Assembly: GCA_039029935.1 (NCBI GenBank)
Contig: JBCCFC010000102.1
Span: 1 to 17,539, forward strand
From: G039029935 sp039029935
Lineage (GTDB): Bacteria; Chloroflexota; Anaerolineae; Caldilineales; Caldilineaceae
DNA length: 17,539 nt
Direction: 5' to 3'
In this document: positions 15,801 through 17,539 of the stretch, one piece after another
Numbering within the stretch: the stretch's first letter is position 1
Layout of the letters: the number at the start of each line of letters is the position of its first letter
Notes under the pieces: model-generated
The model's input: only the letters and a program-made list of their open reading frames with translations
The model's database searches: none
Told to the model about the DNA's origin: nothing
Translations under genes and position numbers: made by a program

Positions 15801-17539
15801 CGCTTTGGTGTCACCAGCGAATATCTGGTTAGTGCCAACGAGTTGCAGATCAAGATGGCGCAGGGGGCCAAGCCTGGTGAAGGCGGTCAGCTACCAGGGC
15901 GCAAGGTCTACCCTTGGATTGCCAAAGTTCGCCATTCAACGCCAGGTGTGGGCTTGATTTCGCCGCCACCGCACCATGACATCTACTCGATTGAAGATTT
16001 GGCCGAACTCATCCACGACCTTAAGAATGCCAACCGTGATGCACGGGTCAGCGTCAAACTCGTCTCTGAGGTCGGCGTGGGTACGATTGCGGCGGGTGTC
16101 TCCAAGGGTCATGCTGACGTGGTGCTGATCAGCGGTCACGACGGCGGTACGGGCGCCTCGCCACAGACGAGCATCAAGTATGCCGGACTGCCGTGGGAGT
16201 TGGGTGTGGCAGAAACGCACCAGACCTTGGTGATGAACGATCTGCGCAGCCGTATTGCGCTGGAAACCGATGGTCAACTCAAGACGGGACGTGATGTTGC
16301 CATTGCCGCGCTGTTGGGTGCCGAAGAGTTTGGCTTTGCCACCAGCCCACTGGTTGCGCTTGGCTGTATCATGATGCGTGTCTGTCATCTGGATACATGT
16401 CCAGTTGGTGTTGCCACGCAAAACCCAGAGTTGCGCAAGAAGTTTACGGGCGACCCCGACCACGTAGTCAACTTTATGTTCTTTATTGCCGAAGAACTGC
16501 GCGAAATTATGGCACAGCTTGGTTTCCGCACAGTCAACGAGATGATTGGACGGGTGGACAAGTTAGAATCACGCAAGGCTGTTGAACACTGGAAGGCCAA
16601 GGGGCTGGACTTCTCCAACATACTCATGCCATTGGACAACATTCCAGAGAGTGTTGGACGTTATTGCCAAATCAAGCAGGATCATGGCATTGAACAATCG
16701 CTGGATATGACGGTTCTCTTGGACCTATGTAAGCCAGCCTTGGAAAATGGTGAACGCGTGGCAGCAACACTCCCCATCCGCAACCGTAACCGCGTGGTGG
16801 GCACAATTTTGGGCAGCGAAGTCACCAAGAAATATGGTGCAGCAGGCTTGCCCGAAGACACCATCGAACTCCACTTCCAAGGGTCAGCGGGTCAGAGCTT
16901 TGGTGCATTTGTACCCAGCGGCATCACGCTGGAGATTGAAGGTGACGGCAACGATTACTTTGGTAAGGGGCTTTCAGGTGGCAAGATCATCGCCTACCCA
17001 CCAAAGGAAGCGACCTTTGTCGCCGAGGACAATATCATCATTGGCAACGTCGCCTTTTATGGCGCAACCAGCGGTGAAGCCTATGTCCGTGGCATGGCGG
17101 GTGAACGCTTCTGTGTGCGCAACAGTGGTGTCACCGCCGTTGTCGAAGGTGTTGGTGATCATGGCTGTGAATACATGACCGGTGGTAGCGTTGTTGTCTT
17201 GGGACCAACAGGCCGTAACTTTGCGGCAGGCATGTCGGGTGGCATCGCCTATGTACTCGACACAGACCGTGATTTTGCCCAAAATTGTAATCTCGAAATG
17301 GTCGATATCATGGATATCAGCAATGATGCAGAGCTGACTGAGGTTCAACAGATGGTACGACGTCATTATGAGTATACCAACAGTACCGTTGCTAAACACG
17401 TACTGGATAACTGGTCAGCGACCGCTCCTCTCTTTGTCAAGGTGCTGCCCAAAGATTACGGTCGCATGTTGGAAGCCTTTGCCCGTGTCGAGGCAGAGGG
17501 CTTAAGCGGTGAAGCAGCGCAGATGGCTGCGTTTGAAAT
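12852..17539 (+). CDS. gltB: Glutamate synthase large (alpha) subunit, 3' partial
   Basis: Converts L-glutamine and 2-oxoglutarate to two glutamates in ammonium assimilation. The frame runs 1562 codons to the right edge with no stop; family members are about 1500-1550 residues, so only a few C-terminal residues are missing. ATG at 12852 follows GGAG by 7 nt. The glutamine amidotransferase domain begins at nucleophile C56 (ACGVGF). The preceding 55 residues would be a propeptide removed to free the Cys, slightly longer than usual; the Met just before QQGLYNPEYEH is an alternative start. The synthase FMN barrel includes AMSYGSIS (about 927) and SGHDGGTGAS (about 1093). The 3Fe-4S ligands are C1172, C1178 and C1183 (C-x5-C-x4-C, then PVGVATQ). 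The GXGXG beta-helix domain follows from about 1350. Electron donor (NADPH with GltD, or ferredoxin) cannot be decided because the downstream gene is outside the window. Confidence 0.97.
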   Translation, partial: MSSQVEKQTMPEGVAVGFSAEVSNAEQNTATKRLRRRDGLPMQQGLYNPEYEHDACGVGFVANIKGKKSHKIVEQAIEVLFNLDHRGACGAEANTGDGAGILVQLPDVFLRRVCGEQGFRLPAAGDYGVAMAYLPQDETQRRACEAVIEQMVAEEGQTVLGWRTVPTNNNGLGNAARSREPFMRQLMIGRNDDTLPKTDDLAFERKLYVIRRRAENAVWALQETEPEKVGALFYFASFSSRTIVYKGMLLCEQVKSYYPDLSEPDFEAAIAVVHSRFSTNTFPSWERAHPYRYMIHNGEINTLRGNENWITARQGLVKSDLWGDDLDKVLPLIDPEGSDSAKLDNVLEFLSLSGRTMPHVMMMMIPEPWSKHESMSPEKKAFYAYHATMMDPWDGPASIAFTDGTMVGAVLDRNGLRPSRYYVTNDDMVIMASEVGVLAVPPENVVEKNRLQPGRMFLIDTAEGRIISDEEIKRTYANAHPYQEWLDQYMITLEDVPAVDVLELAEESSLTQRQQAFGYTFEALRMLLAPMATNAVEALGAMGTDTPHAVLSDKSQLLYNYFRQLFAQVTNPPLDGIREEIVTATDIMLGTELNLLETNPQAARRIHLQSPFLTNAELAKLRGVEVEGFQAKTLPMLFDVNTGAEGLETALSDIFATADAAIEAGVNLLILSDRGISHNKAAMPALLATAGLHHHLVKNGTRTQVSLIIESGEPREVHHFAVLVGYGAEAINPYLAYETLGNMIDEGTLPGVDYEEAVYNYMKAAQKGVLKVISKMGISTIQSYCGAQIFEALGLSQAFVDKYFTWTPTRIEGIGVEEVYEELTRRHRIAFPERPMNGHVLPAGGEYQWRDEGEYHLFNPQTIHYLQYACRTNNRDTFRKYSTLVNDQSQKHATLRGLLEFAGNNEPVPLDEVEPASEIVKRFKSGAMSYGSISSEAHESLAIAMNRIGGRSNTGEGGEDPKRFVPDANGDSRSSAIKQVASGRFGVTSEYLVSANELQIKMAQGAKPGEGGQLPGRKVYPWIAKVRHSTPGVGLISPPPHHDIYSIEDLAELIHDLKNANRDARVSVKLVSEVGVGTIAAGVSKGHADVVLISGHDGGTGASPQTSIKYAGLPWELGVAETHQTLVMNDLRSRIALETDGQLKTGRDVAIAALLGAEEFGFATSPLVALGCIMMRVCHLDTCPVGVATQNPELRKKFTGDPDHVVNFMFFIAEELREIMAQLGFRTVNEMIGRVDKLESRKAVEHWKAKGLDFSNILMPLDNIPESVGRYCQIKQDHGIEQSLDMTVLLDLCKPALENGERVAATLPIRNRNRVVGTILGSEVTKKYGAAGLPEDTIELHFQGSAGQSFGAFVPSGITLEIEGDGNDYFGKGLSGGKIIAYPPKEATFVAEDNIIIGNVAFYGATSGEAYVRGMAGERFCVRNSGVTAVVEGVGDHGCEYMTGGSVVVLGPTGRNFAAGMSGGIAYVLDTDRDFAQNCNLEMVDIMDISNDAELTEVQQMVRRHYEYTNSTVAKHVLDNWSATAPLFVKVLPKDYGRMLEAFARVEAEGLSGEAAQMAAFE

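Noticed and set aside
14335..17399. Several antisense or out-of-frame reading frames across gltB
   Set aside because: They are shadows of the glutamate synthase coding frame with no family features of their own.
1..17539. CRISPR array
   Set aside because: I found no set of 25-40-bp direct repeats with similar-sized unique spacers on either strand. The repeats present have units of 8-15 bp with no spacers.

Overview
This window most likely comes from a mid-GC free-living bacterium with a large signalling repertoire. A Chloroflexota-type genome is my best guess. The guess rests on TPR-containing hybrid histidine kinases that carry a C-terminal helical tail, on mid-GC coding DNA with AT-rich intergenic DNA, and on an unusual RAMP-type Cas locus. 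Nothing in the window fixes the taxon.

Layout. (1) Positions 1-4224, + strand: two overlapping two-component genes. The first is a TPR-HisKA-HATPase-REC hybrid kinase, cut at its 5' end. The second is a REC-HisKA-HATPase kinase. (2) Positions 4219-4361: an array of 8-bp repeats in two opposing orientations, lying between convergent genes. (3) Positions 4365-5048, - strand: a TlpA/DipZ-type thioredoxin-fold lipoprotein. The first cysteine codon of its redox motif is an in-frame UGA, followed at the right distance by a perfect SECIS-like hairpin, so it is a candidate selenoprotein (UxxC). (4) Positions 5079-5401: a non-coding interval with several inverted repeats. (5) Positions 5402-10797, - strand: a compact three-gene cassette read from right to left. 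It encodes a 1077-residue multi-Cas7 (RAMP) fusion with a long, apparently helical insertion, a small protein with a four-cysteine zinc-ribbon-like motif and no recognised family, and a Cas6-like RAMP protein. An 84-bp near-perfect palindrome separates the first two genes. No Cas10, Cas1, Cas2 or CRISPR array lies in or next to the cassette, and both flanking genes look unrelated. (6) Positions 10881-12110, - strand: a class I SAM-dependent methyltransferase with a THUMP-like tail. (7) Positions 12111-12851: a long AT-rich regulatory interval with a 28-bp palindrome, two short tandem repeats and competing hairpins. (8) Position 12852 to the end, + strand: glutamate synthase large subunit (gltB), complete except for its last residues.

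How the genes fit together. The kinase pair probably forms one phosphorelay unit. The RAMP fusion and the Cas6-like protein look like the effector and crRNA-processing parts of a minimal RNA-guided system. Its architecture recalls type III-E gRAMP/Cas7-11 (several Cas7 units plus a Cas11-like helical part in one chain). It differs in size, in having only three glycine-rich Cas7 loops, and in having a dedicated Cas6. This cassette and the UGA-containing redoxin are the two most notable things in the window. gltB and the methyltransferase look like ordinary housekeeping genes.
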